Shown in pieces: positions 35,089 through 44,900 of a DNA stretch of 64,000 nt. Source of the DNA: Marinomonas aquimarina (GTDB lineage: Bacteria > Pseudomonadota > Gammaproteobacteria > Pseudomonadales > Marinomonadaceae); NCBI RefSeq assembly GCF_900089755.1, contig NZ_FLOC01000004.1:62001-126000 (forward strand). Direction: 5' to 3'. The position numbers and the translations under genes are program-made. Positions within the stretch are counted from its first letter, which is position 1. Every line of letters starts with the position of its first letter. A model generated the notes under the pieces. The model had not been told where the DNA came from. It saw nothing but the letters and a program-made list of their open reading frames with translations, and made no database searches.

Positions 35089-35669
35089 CTGCATTCTCCT
35101 GAAAATCAATGTAAAGCTATCATCGCCTGATTCATCACTTGTTGATGGTCAGAAAGATGCATGATTTGTTCAGAAGATCAGCCTTATCAAAACACAAATG
35201 TTGCTATTAGGTACTTTTCAGCTCAAACCTATGAATAACAAGGGCTACAAGGCGGTTTGTGTCATGAATAGCAATCAACACGCCTAACGAGAAAAATTTG
35301 TACACACTGTTTGTACACTCGCAACGATGACACACCAAAAACCACAATGACGAACCCTTTAAATTCATAAGCTTATAAACAAAAAACTAGAGATGATCGC
35401 ATTTGTTCCGCTTTTGTAATATCGAAACCAAAGTACCAAAAGCAAGAGGTACTTTCTTCATCAAACCCAGTAACCACAAGGCCTACAGCCAGATTTGTGT
35501 CATGGAATTTTCGCCAAAGGCCTCTAAAACGGAATTTGTACTCAAGTTTGTACACACTTTCCGAGGTTACGCTTGAACATCATTGAAAAGCAAAGAAACG
35601 AGAAAAAGACAAAAAGCCTTTAAATTCAGTACGTAGAGATGTGATTGTGGTGTGCAATGAAAGGTGGTT
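35089..35669. repeat. Attachment region with degenerate direct repeats
   Basis: No gene here. Two diverged copies of a ~150-bp unit lie 238 bp apart: GGTACTTT at 35,210 and 35,448; TTTGTGTCATG at 35,256 and 35,494; and paired TTTGTAC boxes at 35,297/35,310 and 35,535/35,547. A further shared CCTTTAAATTCA lies at 35,356 and 35,617. Repeated boxes between xis and the junction suit arm-type Int sites or Xis sites of attP. Confidence 0.6.
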
Positions 35670-35762
35670 TTAAGCGTTGAAAGGCTGGGCGGCATCAGGG
35701 TGCGAGATGATAGCGAAGGTTCTACGCTTGTTTACTTGATCAAGAAATTGCTGGTCAGCCAT
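35670..35762 (-). pseudogene. prfC: Severed 5' end of prfC (release factor 3) at the ICE junction
   Basis: Reading leftward from ATG 35762, the frame encodes MADQQFLDQVNKRRTFAIIS and then HPDA, the conserved N-terminus of peptide chain release factor 3 up to its GTPase P-loop. RF3 normally continues HPDAGKTT; here codon 25 changes to Ala and the frame ends six codons later (AQPFNA, stop at 35,670-35,672). The loss of identity marks the integration junction near 35,691. The rest of prfC should lie at the far end of the ICE, left of this window, with an ICE-supplied 5' end. Confidence 0.92.
35691..35707. other. Probable attachment core (int-side ICE/chromosome junction)
   Basis: The prfC identity ends at codon 24 (35,691-35,693). 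SXT-family elements share a short core (about 17 bp) with prfC; by that rule the core would occupy roughly these bases (encoding ISHPDA). Exact limits need the other junction, which is outside the window. Confidence 0.55.
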
Positions 35763-36044
35763 TTAAAAACTCTTTGTTGTGTCCACGACCTCAGCATCAA
35801 ACAAAAAGCCCCACACAGGGACTTTTTGGTCACAAGATCGTTTTGCTAATAGGGATTGGCGGCTATTTTCGCTTATCTTAGGGATATAAACAATCGAGGG
35901 ATGGACTTAGCATGGAATTAAACGTGGATTCACATCAGCGTATAACCCCTGAATACCCACCAAGACATGACCACTTGATCACTAGGCGCTATAGTCAGTA
36001 GCAGGCATAGAGTCTTAACCCACGCCATTGAATGGAGGCTTTTC
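35763..36044. promoter_or_regulatory. Former prfC upstream region with terminator-like hairpin
   Basis: Intergenic region between the prfC remnant and the HlyD gene. A hairpin at 35,803-35,827 (AAAAAGCCCC, ACACA, GGGACTTTTT) pairs fully only as minus-strand RNA, where the mismatch becomes a G-U wobble, and is followed there by a T-rich tract. It would act on transcripts heading toward prfC, possibly as an attenuator. I see no gene in the rest. Confidence 0.45.
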
Positions 36045-36995
36045 ATGGGACTGCCAGCCTTGTCAACTGTGCTTATTGGTATCGGATTACTATTACATGG
36101 CTGCCAATCTCAGCCAGATCACATTGCCCTAGGCACCCTAGAACGTGACAGCCTTATCTTGTCCGCTTTGGTCAGTCAGCAGATTGTTGAACTGCCTGTT
36201 ACAGAAGGGCAAAAAGTTAGCCAAGGACAACTACTGGCGCGCTTTAAGGACGATAGTGCACAGGCGCAGCTTGATTATGCCGAAGCCCAATTACGGCTAG
36301 CACAAGCCACCTTGGCGGAACTTCAAAACGGCACGCGTCCAGAGCAAATCGACTCCGCCTATGCCGCTTGGCAAGGCGCCTTAGCCAACGACAAAGAAGC
36401 GCTACTACAACTACAACGTACTCAAGAGCTGTATCAAGCCAACGCCATTGGCCGCGCCGCGCTGGATAATGCGCGCACCTTTAAAGATCAAACCCGCGCC
36501 CAAGCCGAGCAGTTACAACAAGGTTGGTTGGAATTAAGAAATGGCGCTCGAGAAGAAGTGCTACAGCAACGCCAAGCACAAGTTGAAGCGGCGCAGGCAC
36601 AGGTGCGGATCGCCAAAGAGAGTCTGAACCAGCATCGTATTACAGCCCCGTCATCAGGCCTTATTGACCTGTCCCCTTGGCACCAAGGAGACTCAGTCTT
36701 GGCGGGGACTCAGGTGTTTCGTCTGTTAACGGATGAGCCACCTTACGCCCGCGTCTATCTCCCCGAAACACTACGCACTCAGCTACAGACAGGTAGCCAG
36801 GTACAGATCTTGATCGATGGTGTCGACCAGCCTTTTCGTGGCGTGGTACGCACCATCCGCAGTCAACCAGCGTTTACCCCCTACTTTGCGTTAAATGAGA
36901 ACGAGCGCTCGCGACTCATGTATCTCGCCAAAATAGATGTACAGGACGCAGAGGCAATAGCGCTTGGCACGCCCCTTGAGGTACGCCTGCCATGA
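36045..36995 (+). CDS. HlyD-family periplasmic adaptor of an ABC exporter (YbhG-like)
   Basis: A 316-aa membrane-fusion protein. The N-terminal hydrophobic segment ends in LLLHGC, a possible but atypical lipobox. A biotinyl-lipoyl half (LPVTEGQKVSQGQLLARF) is followed by a long alpha-helical hairpin rich in Gln/Ala (about 80-190), the second lipoyl half (HRITAPSSGLIDLS) and a beta-barrel domain. It links the inner-membrane ABC pump encoded next to it to an outer-membrane channel. ATG 36045 is six bases after GGAGG; the end overlaps the ATPase gene by four bases. Confidence 0.9.
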   Translation: MGLPALSTVLIGIGLLLHGCQSQPDHIALGTLERDSLILSALVSQQIVELPVTEGQKVSQGQLLARFKDDSAQAQLDYAEAQLRLAQATLAELQNGTRPEQIDSAYAAWQGALANDKEALLQLQRTQELYQANAIGRAALDNARTFKDQTRAQAEQLQQGWLELRNGAREEVLQQRQAQVEAAQAQVRIAKESLNQHRITAPSSGLIDLSPWHQGDSVLAGTQVFRLLTDEPPYARVYLPETLRTQLQTGSQVQILIDGVDQPFRGVVRTIRSQPAFTPYFALNENERSRLMYLAKIDVQDAEAIALGTPLEVRLP

Positions 36996-37915
36996 GCCAA
37001 GAGCGCGTCATTGAGAGCCATGGACTCACCAAGCAATTTGGCGACAACCTAGCTGTGAATGGGCTAGATCTAAGCATTACACAAGGCACCATTTATGGCT
37101 TTCTAGGTCCCAATGGCTGCGGTAAGTCGACCGCGATTCGCATGTTAACCGGGCTACTGGAACCGACTTCAGGAGCAGTAACGCTGTTTGGTCAGCCCAT
37201 AAAACATCATGAGGAAAGCTTAAAGCAGCGTATTGGTTATATGACACAGAAGTTCTCTTTGTACGATAACTTAACTGTGTTAGAAAACTTGCGCTTCGTC
37301 GCCAGTATTTATGGTCTGGGTCGCCAACAGCGCAAAGCTCGTATCCAAGAGCTGATTCAACTGTACGAGTTAGGTGCCCTAACAAAGCAATTAGCGGGCG
37401 CCATGAGTGGCGGGCAAAAACAGCGCTTAGCCCTGGCCTGCGCCACCTTACATCAACCAGAATTGCTGTTTTTGGACGAACCGACCTCTGCGGTGGACCC
37501 TGAAAACCGACGTGACTTTTGGGAACATTTATTTGATTTAAGCGACCAAGGCACCACCATTCTGGTCTCGACCCACTATATGGACGAAGCGGAACGCTGC
37601 CACGCCTTAGCCATTTTAGAAAATGGTCATAAACGCGCCGACGGCACGCCACAGCAACTCATGAACGATATGCCTGCTACGGTGTTTGAGACGCAAGGAC
37701 CACAACTGCGCCAGTTAAAGCAACAACTGGTCTCCCATCCCGAGATTCTCTCTGCAGCCCAAGTTGGCACCCGTCTGCGGGTATTGGTTAACAAAACCTG
37801 TGCCCAACCAGCAACGCTACTGCACACACTCGGCGCAGAATACTGCTTTGATGAAGTGCGCCCGAGCCTTGAGGATGTGTTTGTGGCCAATACTGGAGGT
37901 CGCCATGTGGGCTAG
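36992..37915 (+). CDS. ABC exporter ATP-binding protein (ABC-2 type)
   Basis: A 307-aa single nucleotide-binding domain. Walker A is GPNGCGKST near residues 38-46, Q-loop TQKFSLY, signature MSGGQKQRLALA near 139, Walker B LLFLDEPTSAVDP, and H-loop STHYMDEAERC. A C-terminal DUF4162-like segment follows. E. coli YbhF, the nearest familiar analogue, has two ATPase domains; this has one. It overlaps the adaptor and the permease genes, so the three form one operon and probably one efflux complex. Confidence 0.93.
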   Translation: MSQERVIESHGLTKQFGDNLAVNGLDLSITQGTIYGFLGPNGCGKSTAIRMLTGLLEPTSGAVTLFGQPIKHHEESLKQRIGYMTQKFSLYDNLTVLENLRFVASIYGLGRQQRKARIQELIQLYELGALTKQLAGAMSGGQKQRLALACATLHQPELLFLDEPTSAVDPENRRDFWEHLFDLSDQGTTILVSTHYMDEAERCHALAILENGHKRADGTPQQLMNDMPATVFETQGPQLRQLKQQLVSHPEILSAAQVGTRLRVLVNKTCAQPATLLHTLGAEYCFDEVRPSLEDVFVANTGGRHVG

Positions 37916-39041
37916 CTTAGTGCGCATTTGGGCGGTTGCTATCAAAGAGCTCAAGCAGCTGTCCCGTGACCGCGTCACCTTTGCCATGATCGTAATGATT
38001 CCCTTGGTGCAACTGATCTTATTTGGCTTCGCCATCAATACCGATGCCCGTCATATTACTGCTGGCGTCGTCGACTATGCCCAAAGCCACACCAGCCGCG
38101 CCCTGGTACAAACCGTGCAAGCCAGCCAAACAGTGTCCTTCACTGAGTCCTACTACTCTCCCCAAGAAGCGACCGCAGCCATTATCCGCGGCGACATTAA
38201 AGCGGTACTGGTGCTACCCCACGACCTAGATCGGCGAATCGCACTACACGCAAAGACCTTGACTCAAGACCCAGCCCACACATTAGACGAGCCCATTGGA
38301 CAATGGTTAGTGGATGGCTCAGACACATTGATTGCTGCCACCGTGCGCAGCTTACGCAACATGCCACTCACAGATATTAGTAACACTGTTGCCCCGAAGC
38401 CCCCAGTGACCTTTGAAGTAGTACAGTGGTTTAACCCTGAACAGCGCTCGGTGGTCAATATTGTGCCAGGCTTATTGGCGATTATTCTCACCATGACCAT
38501 GATCTTATTTACCTCCGCGGCGATTGTGCGCGAGCGTGAACAGGGCAATATGGAGTTTTTAATCAACACACCGATTCGCCCATTTGAGTTGATGCTCGGC
38601 AAAATCACGCCCTATGTGTTCGCCGGTTTGATACAAGTGAGCATTATCTTACTGGTCGGGCATATGCTGTTTGCAGTGCCGATTCGCGGCGGGCTTCTGT
38701 CATTATTCGGCGCGGCTTTGCTGTTTATCTGTGCCAGCTTGACCCTAGGTTTAGTGATTTCAACGGTCGCTAAAACCCAATTACAAGCCATGCAGCTGAC
38801 CGTGTTTGTGTTGCTGCCATCGATTCTGCTGTCGGGCTTTATGTTTCCCTACCAAGCCATGCCAGAGCTGGCCCAGTGGCTTGCGGAGGGACTGCCGGCG
38901 ACCCACTTTATGCGCATGGTGCGTGCCATAGTGTTACGTGAAGCAGAACTGAGCAGTCTCGAGCCAGATGCCCTGTGGCTAGTAGGATTTACTTTGATCG
39001 GTTTGGCTCTGGCGTCACTGCGCTTTAAGAAGAAGCTCTAA
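37905..39041 (+). CDS. ABC-2 type permease
   Basis: 378 aa from ATG 37905, behind GGAGGT and overlapping the ATPase gene by 11 bases; the long upstream open frame is rejected. The topology is one N-terminal membrane segment (about 25-45), a large extracytoplasmic domain (about 46-175), then five membrane segments from about residue 180, including the conserved EREQGNMEFLINTPIRPFELMLGK loop of ABC-2 exporters. With a single permease gene, a homodimer is likely. The substrate is unknown; a drug or lipid is typical. Confidence 0.92.
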   Translation: MWASLVRIWAVAIKELKQLSRDRVTFAMIVMIPLVQLILFGFAINTDARHITAGVVDYAQSHTSRALVQTVQASQTVSFTESYYSPQEATAAIIRGDIKAVLVLPHDLDRRIALHAKTLTQDPAHTLDEPIGQWLVDGSDTLIAATVRSLRNMPLTDISNTVAPKPPVTFEVVQWFNPEQRSVVNIVPGLLAIILTMTMILFTSAAIVREREQGNMEFLINTPIRPFELMLGKITPYVFAGLIQVSIILLVGHMLFAVPIRGGLLSLFGAALLFICASLTLGLVISTVAKTQLQAMQLTVFVLLPSILLSGFMFPYQAMPELAQWLAEGLPATHFMRMVRAIVLREAELSSLEPDALWLVGFTLIGLALASLRFKKKL

Positions 39042-39063
39042 TTGGCCATGCCATGGGCTGAGC

Positions 39064-39786
39064 TTAAGACTGCTCAACCACAGTGATCATAGAGGCAATG
39101 TCATGTTTTGAAATGGACTCTGAAGTGGCCGATAGCATAGTCTCCACACGCACCTTATCGCAGCTGAACAGAGCTTCGTAGTTTGCGGCGATAGGAAACA
39201 GCTGATTTGGATTCGCTGACAACTGCCCCAGCTGCTTGTAGAAAATGTAATCAGAGTAACTTTCATGCTGTTTACACTGAGACACAGAGTTGTCTGGCAG
39301 CTGCATGGTATGTTGCGTCAGCTGTTGGTGGTAGTGCTGTAACAGTGTGTTGGAAGACTGATATTGCTGGGCATAATGAAACAACAGCAACTTATTCACA
39401 ATTCTGATTTCATTTGGATCTGAATGCGCCCCCGGGTCGTGCCAACCAAACACTTGCCCCACATCTTTACCGTAGGAAGAAACAATGCCAGCGTCCCAAG
39501 CACGGGCTGCGTACTTCAGCATGGCTTTGCGCATACCGTAATAAATGGCTTCGGCATCGCTGCTTTTGATATCTTTTACACCCAACAAAAGTCCCACGTC
39601 TTGATCGCCAATATTGCGGATAATCTCATTATCGACGGCCATCAAAAAGTAGGTTTTTGAGGGAAAAAGTGGTTCGGTCACAGCACCATTGTGGCCATCT
39701 TCGGAGAGGTTTCCAGCATACAAACTGGTTGCAGTTGTCAGGGGAAGCAAGCAAGCTAACGACCGATACATCGACTTTTTAGGCAT
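39064..39786 (-). CDS. Secreted protein of unknown function
   Basis: A 240-aa protein with a signal peptide (MPKKSMYRSLACLLPLTTAT, cleavage near LYAG). The mature part is mostly helical with no membrane span or familiar catalytic motif; it contains RAWDAGIVSSYGKDVGQVFGWHDPG and two Cys (in SQCKQH and FSCDKV). It is a single gene, convergent with the ABC permease. I do not recognise the family. Confidence 0.65.
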   Translation of the reverse strand: MPKKSMYRSLACLLPLTTATSLYAGNLSEDGHNGAVTEPLFPSKTYFLMAVDNEIIRNIGDQDVGLLLGVKDIKSSDAEAIYYGMRKAMLKYAARAWDAGIVSSYGKDVGQVFGWHDPGAHSDPNEIRIVNKLLLFHYAQQYQSSNTLLQHYHQQLTQHTMQLPDNSVSQCKQHESYSDYIFYKQLGQLSANPNQLFPIAANYEALFSCDKVRVETMLSATSESISKHDIASMITVVEQS

Positions 39787-40014
39787 GGGAATCTCTTAGC
39801 AATTATTATGGTTGTCTATTAAGAGGCCCGTGACAAAAGCCACGAAACGCGTTCTAACTGAATATATTAACGCTAACGAATACGCCTAAGTGTTTCAATG
39901 GCTTTTAGGCGATGCTTTTTGCAAAAAACATGAATAAAGTTTAGTAAGCCAATACAGTGTTCCCTTAGCCTCTTAAGGTAGCATGGGAAGTTTGATTTTT
40001 AATGGAGCAGCTCT

Positions 40015-41913
40015 ATGACTTCAGAGGCCAGCCCTTCTTTAGACCCAGTGATTGCAGGGCCAATATTACGCAAAGTGGAAGCGAATGCAGTCCACCTTTG
40101 GCTTGCGACTAGCCAAGACTACTCAGTTTCAGTGAGCCTCGCAGATCGATCCAAAACGCTTGCCAGTGACACGCAATGCAGCACACTAAAAATGGGGCAA
40201 CGGCTCTATTTAAAACTGATCAGCGTCACCCTTAGCGACGCCCTCCCTGCCGATCAAGCGCTCACCTACCAGGTTAACCTCGATCACGCGCAAACACTCT
40301 CTGTGCCTAGCTATCAGAACGCGGCGACCACTGAACAAGTTGACTTTATCTGGCACCCTAAGGTCAGCTCCTTGCTGCATGGCTCTTGTCGTAAAGCCCA
40401 TTATGGCTATCATCAAATGGACACGCGCTCAGCCATTGGTGACGGTCTGGCACAGGCCGACCATCATCTTAGCCATACCCCGATGGAGCACTGGCCATCC
40501 ATGCTGGTGCTATCCGGCGATCAGGTGTACGCCGATGATGTGGCCGGTCCTATGCTGTCCGCCATTCGTCAGTCCATTGCCTTACTCGGCATCAGTGAAG
40601 AGCAGCTGCCCTGCAGCGATAAATGCCTGGCAACCGAGCCGTTCTTTTACAATCGCGAAGCACTCTTACCCCTGACGGAACTGAGTGATGAGGTCAAACA
40701 GCAGTTTTTCAAAGGCAAAAAGAAACCGGTATTCACCACCGATACGGCACACAACCATTTAATCAGTTTTGCAGAGGTCATCTGCATGTACTTATTGGTG
40801 TGGTCGCCAACCTTATGGAAGTACCTCTCCCTCGAGTTACCGGACAGTCTAACCGATGAGGCGCATAAAGCACGCTTCCTTGAAGAGCGTAAAGCCATTG
40901 AAGACTTTGTCAGCACCCTGCCACAAGTTCAGCGCGTTTTGGCCCACTTGCCAACGGCAATGATGTTTGATGATCACGATGTCACGGACGACTGGAATTT
41001 GACGGCGGACTGGGAAACCACCGCCTATGGGCACGCTCTGTCGAAACGCATTATCGGTAACGCCCTCACCGGCTACCTACTGTGTCAGGGCTGGGGCAAT
41101 AACCCAGGCCAATATGACCAAGCCTTTCTAAACCAAGCGCAACGGGCTATTCAAAGCACAGAAGGCGGCGCCAAAGACGACTTTATCGAGACTCTGCTGA
41201 GTTACGAACAATGGCACTACCAATGGGACACAGAACCTAAGCTGGTGGTGCTCGATACACGCACGCGACGCTGGCGTTCAGAGCAGAACTTCAATCACCC
41301 TTCAGGGTTGATGGACTGGGAAGCCATTACCGACTTACAGCACGACATTAAAGATTTGGAGGCGGTCATTTTGGTGTCACCAGCGCCTATTTTCGGGGTC
41401 AAGCTGATCGAAGCCATTCAAAAAGTGTTTACCTGGATCGGTAAACCCTTGATGGTTGATGCGGAAAACTGGATGTCACATCGAGGCTCTGCCTACGCGT
41501 TAATGAATTTATTCACCCACCCTAAGACCCCGTCTAACTTTGTTATCTTGTCGGGGGATGTGCATTACTCCTTTACCTATGACATCAAATTACGCGGTCA
41601 AAAAAGCAGCCCCAATATCTGGCAAATCACCAGTAGTGGCCTACGCAATGAGTTTCCGCACGACCTATTGGAATGGTTTGACCGTCTCAACCGCTGGTTG
41701 TATGCCCCTTGGTCCCCCTTGAATATATTCACCAAGCGCCGCTCGCTGAAAATTTCACCACGCAAACCGGAGCATGCTGCCCGTGGCGAGCGCCTCGTGA
41801 ATCATTCTGGCATTGGCTTAGTACGCCTCGATGAGCAAGGCCGCCCTAGCGAAATCACGCAACTATGCAACGACCAACAGTCGATAAGGTTTTTACCTGC
41901 CAAGAAACGCTAA
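40015..41913 (+). CDS. PhoD-like alkaline phosphatase/phosphodiesterase
   Basis: A 632-aa member of the PhoD metallophosphatase superfamily. An N-terminal Fn3-like region (about 15-110) precedes the metallophosphatase core: LSGDQVYADD (about 162-171), MMFDDHDVTDDWNLT (about 320-334) and VILSGDVHYSFTYD near 510, which supply the metal-binding Asp and His residues. No Sec or Tat signal is evident, so it is probably cytoplasmic, unlike classical PhoD. Its substrate is unknown. It stands alone before a bidirectional terminator. Confidence 0.87.
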   Translation: MTSEASPSLDPVIAGPILRKVEANAVHLWLATSQDYSVSVSLADRSKTLASDTQCSTLKMGQRLYLKLISVTLSDALPADQALTYQVNLDHAQTLSVPSYQNAATTEQVDFIWHPKVSSLLHGSCRKAHYGYHQMDTRSAIGDGLAQADHHLSHTPMEHWPSMLVLSGDQVYADDVAGPMLSAIRQSIALLGISEEQLPCSDKCLATEPFFYNREALLPLTELSDEVKQQFFKGKKKPVFTTDTAHNHLISFAEVICMYLLVWSPTLWKYLSLELPDSLTDEAHKARFLEERKAIEDFVSTLPQVQRVLAHLPTAMMFDDHDVTDDWNLTADWETTAYGHALSKRIIGNALTGYLLCQGWGNNPGQYDQAFLNQAQRAIQSTEGGAKDDFIETLLSYEQWHYQWDTEPKLVVLDTRTRRWRSEQNFNHPSGLMDWEAITDLQHDIKDLEAVILVSPAPIFGVKLIEAIQKVFTWIGKPLMVDAENWMSHRGSAYALMNLFTHPKTPSNFVILSGDVHYSFTYDIKLRGQKSSPNIWQITSSGLRNEFPHDLLEWFDRLNRWLYAPWSPLNIFTKRRSLKISPRKPEHAARGERLVNHSGIGLVRLDEQGRPSEITQLCNDQQSIRFLPAKKR

Positions 41914-41936
41914 CCTGCGCTGTTCTGTGCCCATAA

Positions 41937-41964
41937 AAAAAGGAGCCGAGAGTCGGCTCCTTTT
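41937..41964. terminator. Bidirectional rho-independent terminator
   Basis: Stem AAAAGGAGCCGA / TCGGCTCCTTTT with a three-base loop, A-rich on one side and T-rich on the other. It separates the convergent PhoD-like and RND permease genes. Confidence 0.88.
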
Positions 41965-41995
41965 ACATTGCTAAGGGACGATTGCTGAACTGAAC

Positions 41996-44900
41996 TCAGT
42001 CTTCAATCGGACGTTTCGGGAACAGGCGACGTACCAAAACAAAGAACAAAGGTACGAAGAAGATGGCCAACAGGGTCGCGGTAAATGTACCGCCGACAAT
42101 CCCTGAACCAATCGAGATACGGCTGTTCGCCCCCGCCCCCGATGACAAGGCTAATGGCATGGTACCGACGATAAACGCCAACGATGTCATGATGATCGGA
42201 CGCAAACGCAAACGCGCCCCTTCCGCCGCAGCATGCCATACGTCTTCACCTCGACGGTAGGCGGCTTCAGCAAACTCGACAATCAAGATGGCGTTCTTCG
42301 ACGACAGACCGATGATGGTTAGCAAGGCCACTTGGAAGTAGACATCGTTCTGCAAGTCACGCAGATAAATCGCGCCGGCAGCACCAATGATCCCCAATGG
42401 AATCACCAAGATCACCGAGAAAGGTACGGTCCAGCTTTCATACAAAGCGGCCAGACACAAGAACACCACTAGGATCGACACCGCATACAAGAAGAAAGTC
42501 TGGCCCCCCGATTGCTGCTCTTGGTAGGACAAACCACTCCAAGCGTAGGACGTCCCTTGCGGCAGTTGGTCTGCCAGACGTGCCATTTCCACCATAGCAT
42601 CCCCCGAGCTCAGACCCGGCGCTGCCGAACCTTGGATCTCGTAAGATGGCAAACCATTAAAGCGGGTCAAAGCTTTAGGCCCAAAGGTCCATTCACTGTC
42701 GGCAAAGGCTGAGAATGGCGTCATTTCATCGCCATTACCGCGCACATACCAATGCTGTAGATCCTCTGGCGCACCACGGTACTCGGCTTCACCTTGAATG
42801 TAGACACGCTTCACACGACCGCGATCGACGAAGTCGTTGACATAATTGCCCGCCCAAGCCGATGACAGAGTACTACTGATGTCGGCCATGGACAGCCCTA
42901 AGGCAAACGCTTTTTCCTGGTCAATATCAATGTGCAGTTGCGGTGTCTCAGCTTGGCCCCCCATACGTACCCCAGTCAGAATCTGACTCGCACGGGCATC
43001 AGCCAAGAGACGGTCACGCATTTCTAGCAACGTCTGACGATCCGTATTACCAGATGCCTGAAGCTCGAAGGTAAAGCCATTACTCTGCCCTAGACCACGA
43101 ATGGACGGTGGCAACAGAGAGAAGATCTGCGCATCACGAATGCCGGCCAAACCTGGGTAAGAGCGGCCAACAATGTCCGCTGCCGAACTTCCTGGCTCGG
43201 TTCGCTCATCCCAGTGCTTGAGCAGCACAAACGCCATACCAGCGTTTTGCCCAGTACCCATAAAGCTAAAGCCAGAAATGGTGAAGATGGAGTCAACGTA
43301 GTCTTTTTCCTGCTCAAGGAAGTGGTGCTGAATTTGCCCCATCACCTCTTCCGTACGCGCCATGGACGCCCCTTCCGGCAAAGACACCATGACCATGATG
43401 TTACCTTGGTCCTCGGTGGGTAAGAAGCCAGTCGGCGTATTCACCATCAAATAGCCCATGCCCGCGACGATGACCAAGTAACCCGCCATCCAACGCACCG
43501 GCTGACGCAGCAAACGCACCACACGGTTACTGTAACGTGCCGTCATATTGTCAAAGTTGCGGTTAAACCAGCCCGCCAAACCACGTTTTTCACCGTGGTG
43601 GTTGGGTTTCTTAAGAATGGTCGCACACAAGGCTGGCGACAACGTCAAAGCGACGATGACCGACAACACCATGGACGATACGATGGTGATCGAAAACTGT
43701 CGGTAGATCACCCCAGTCGAACCACTGAAGAACGCCATCGGTACGAATACCGCCGACAACACCACCGTGATACCAATCAAGGCACTGGTGATTTCCTTCA
43801 TCGATTTAATGGTCGCTTCCCGAGGCGGCAGGTTCTCTTCTTCCATCACCCGCTCAACGTTCTCCACCACGACGATGGCGTCGTCCACCAACAGACCGAT
43901 GGAAAGCACCAAGGCAAACATGGTCAAGGTGTTAATCGAATAGCCGAACGCCTGCAACACACCAAAGGTACCCAACAAGACCACCGGCACCGCAATCGCA
44001 GGGATCAGGGTGGCACGCCAGCTTTGCAGGAACACGAACATCACAATCACCACCAGGACGATGGCTTCTACTAAGGTTTTCACCACCTCTTCGATGGAGA
44101 TTTTGATGAACTCAGTCGAATCCAACGGCAAGGCGGTTTTGTAGCCCTCCGGCAAGTTGCGTTTTAGCTCTTCAATGGCCGCTTTAACACGTTCAGAGGT
44201 TTCCAAAGCGTTCGCGCTAGGCGCCAACATCACCGCCAAACCGGTCGACGGGTGGCCGTTTAAACGAGGGGAGAAATTGTAGTTCTCACTGCCGATTTCA
44301 ACTTTAGCCACGTTCTTAATACGCACCGTCGCGCCGTTGTCATCGTATTTCAGAATGATGTTTTCAAACTGCTCTGGGGTTTCCAGTTTGGACTGAGCCG
44401 TGACCGTGGCATTCAGTTCTTGGCCTTTGGCAATCGGATAACTGCCCAAGCTACCTGCAGCCACCTGCACGTTCTGTGCCTCAATCGCATTGGCCACATC
44501 GGAGGGTATCAAGTTGTAGGTCGCCAGCTTCAGTGGATCCAACCAGATACGCATGGCATAGGCGGTACCGAAGATCTGCACACTGCCCACCCCTTCCAAA
44601 CGCGAGATCGGGTCCTGCATATTTGAGACTAGGTAATCCGACAAATCACTGGGAGCCGCTTGATCGTTTTCATCGTACAGCGCCATGATCAGCAAGAAGT
44701 CTGACTGAGACTTAGTCACCGTCACCCCTTGTTGCTGTACGCTATTGGGCAGATTTGAGGTAATTTGCTGAACTTTGTTCTGCACCTGAACCTGAGCGGT
44801 ATCGGCATCTGTGCCCTGTTCAAAGGTCACATCAATGCTGGCACGCCCCGTCGAGCTACTGCTGGATGAGAAATACAGCAGACCATCGAGACCGGTTAAC

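Noticed and set aside
35664-35849. 60-aa plus-strand open frame across the ICE junction
   Set aside because: It is antisense to the prfC remnant, which has an unmistakable RF3 N-terminal sequence.
37077-37652. 191-aa minus-strand frame opposite the ABC ATPase gene
   Set aside because: The plus strand has every ABC motif; the antisense frame has Arg-rich composition and no start context.
43595-44074. 159-aa plus-strand frame opposite the RND permease gene
   Set aside because: It is Arg/His/Gln-rich with tandem H-R-H runs, typical of antisense shadow frames in a conserved gene.
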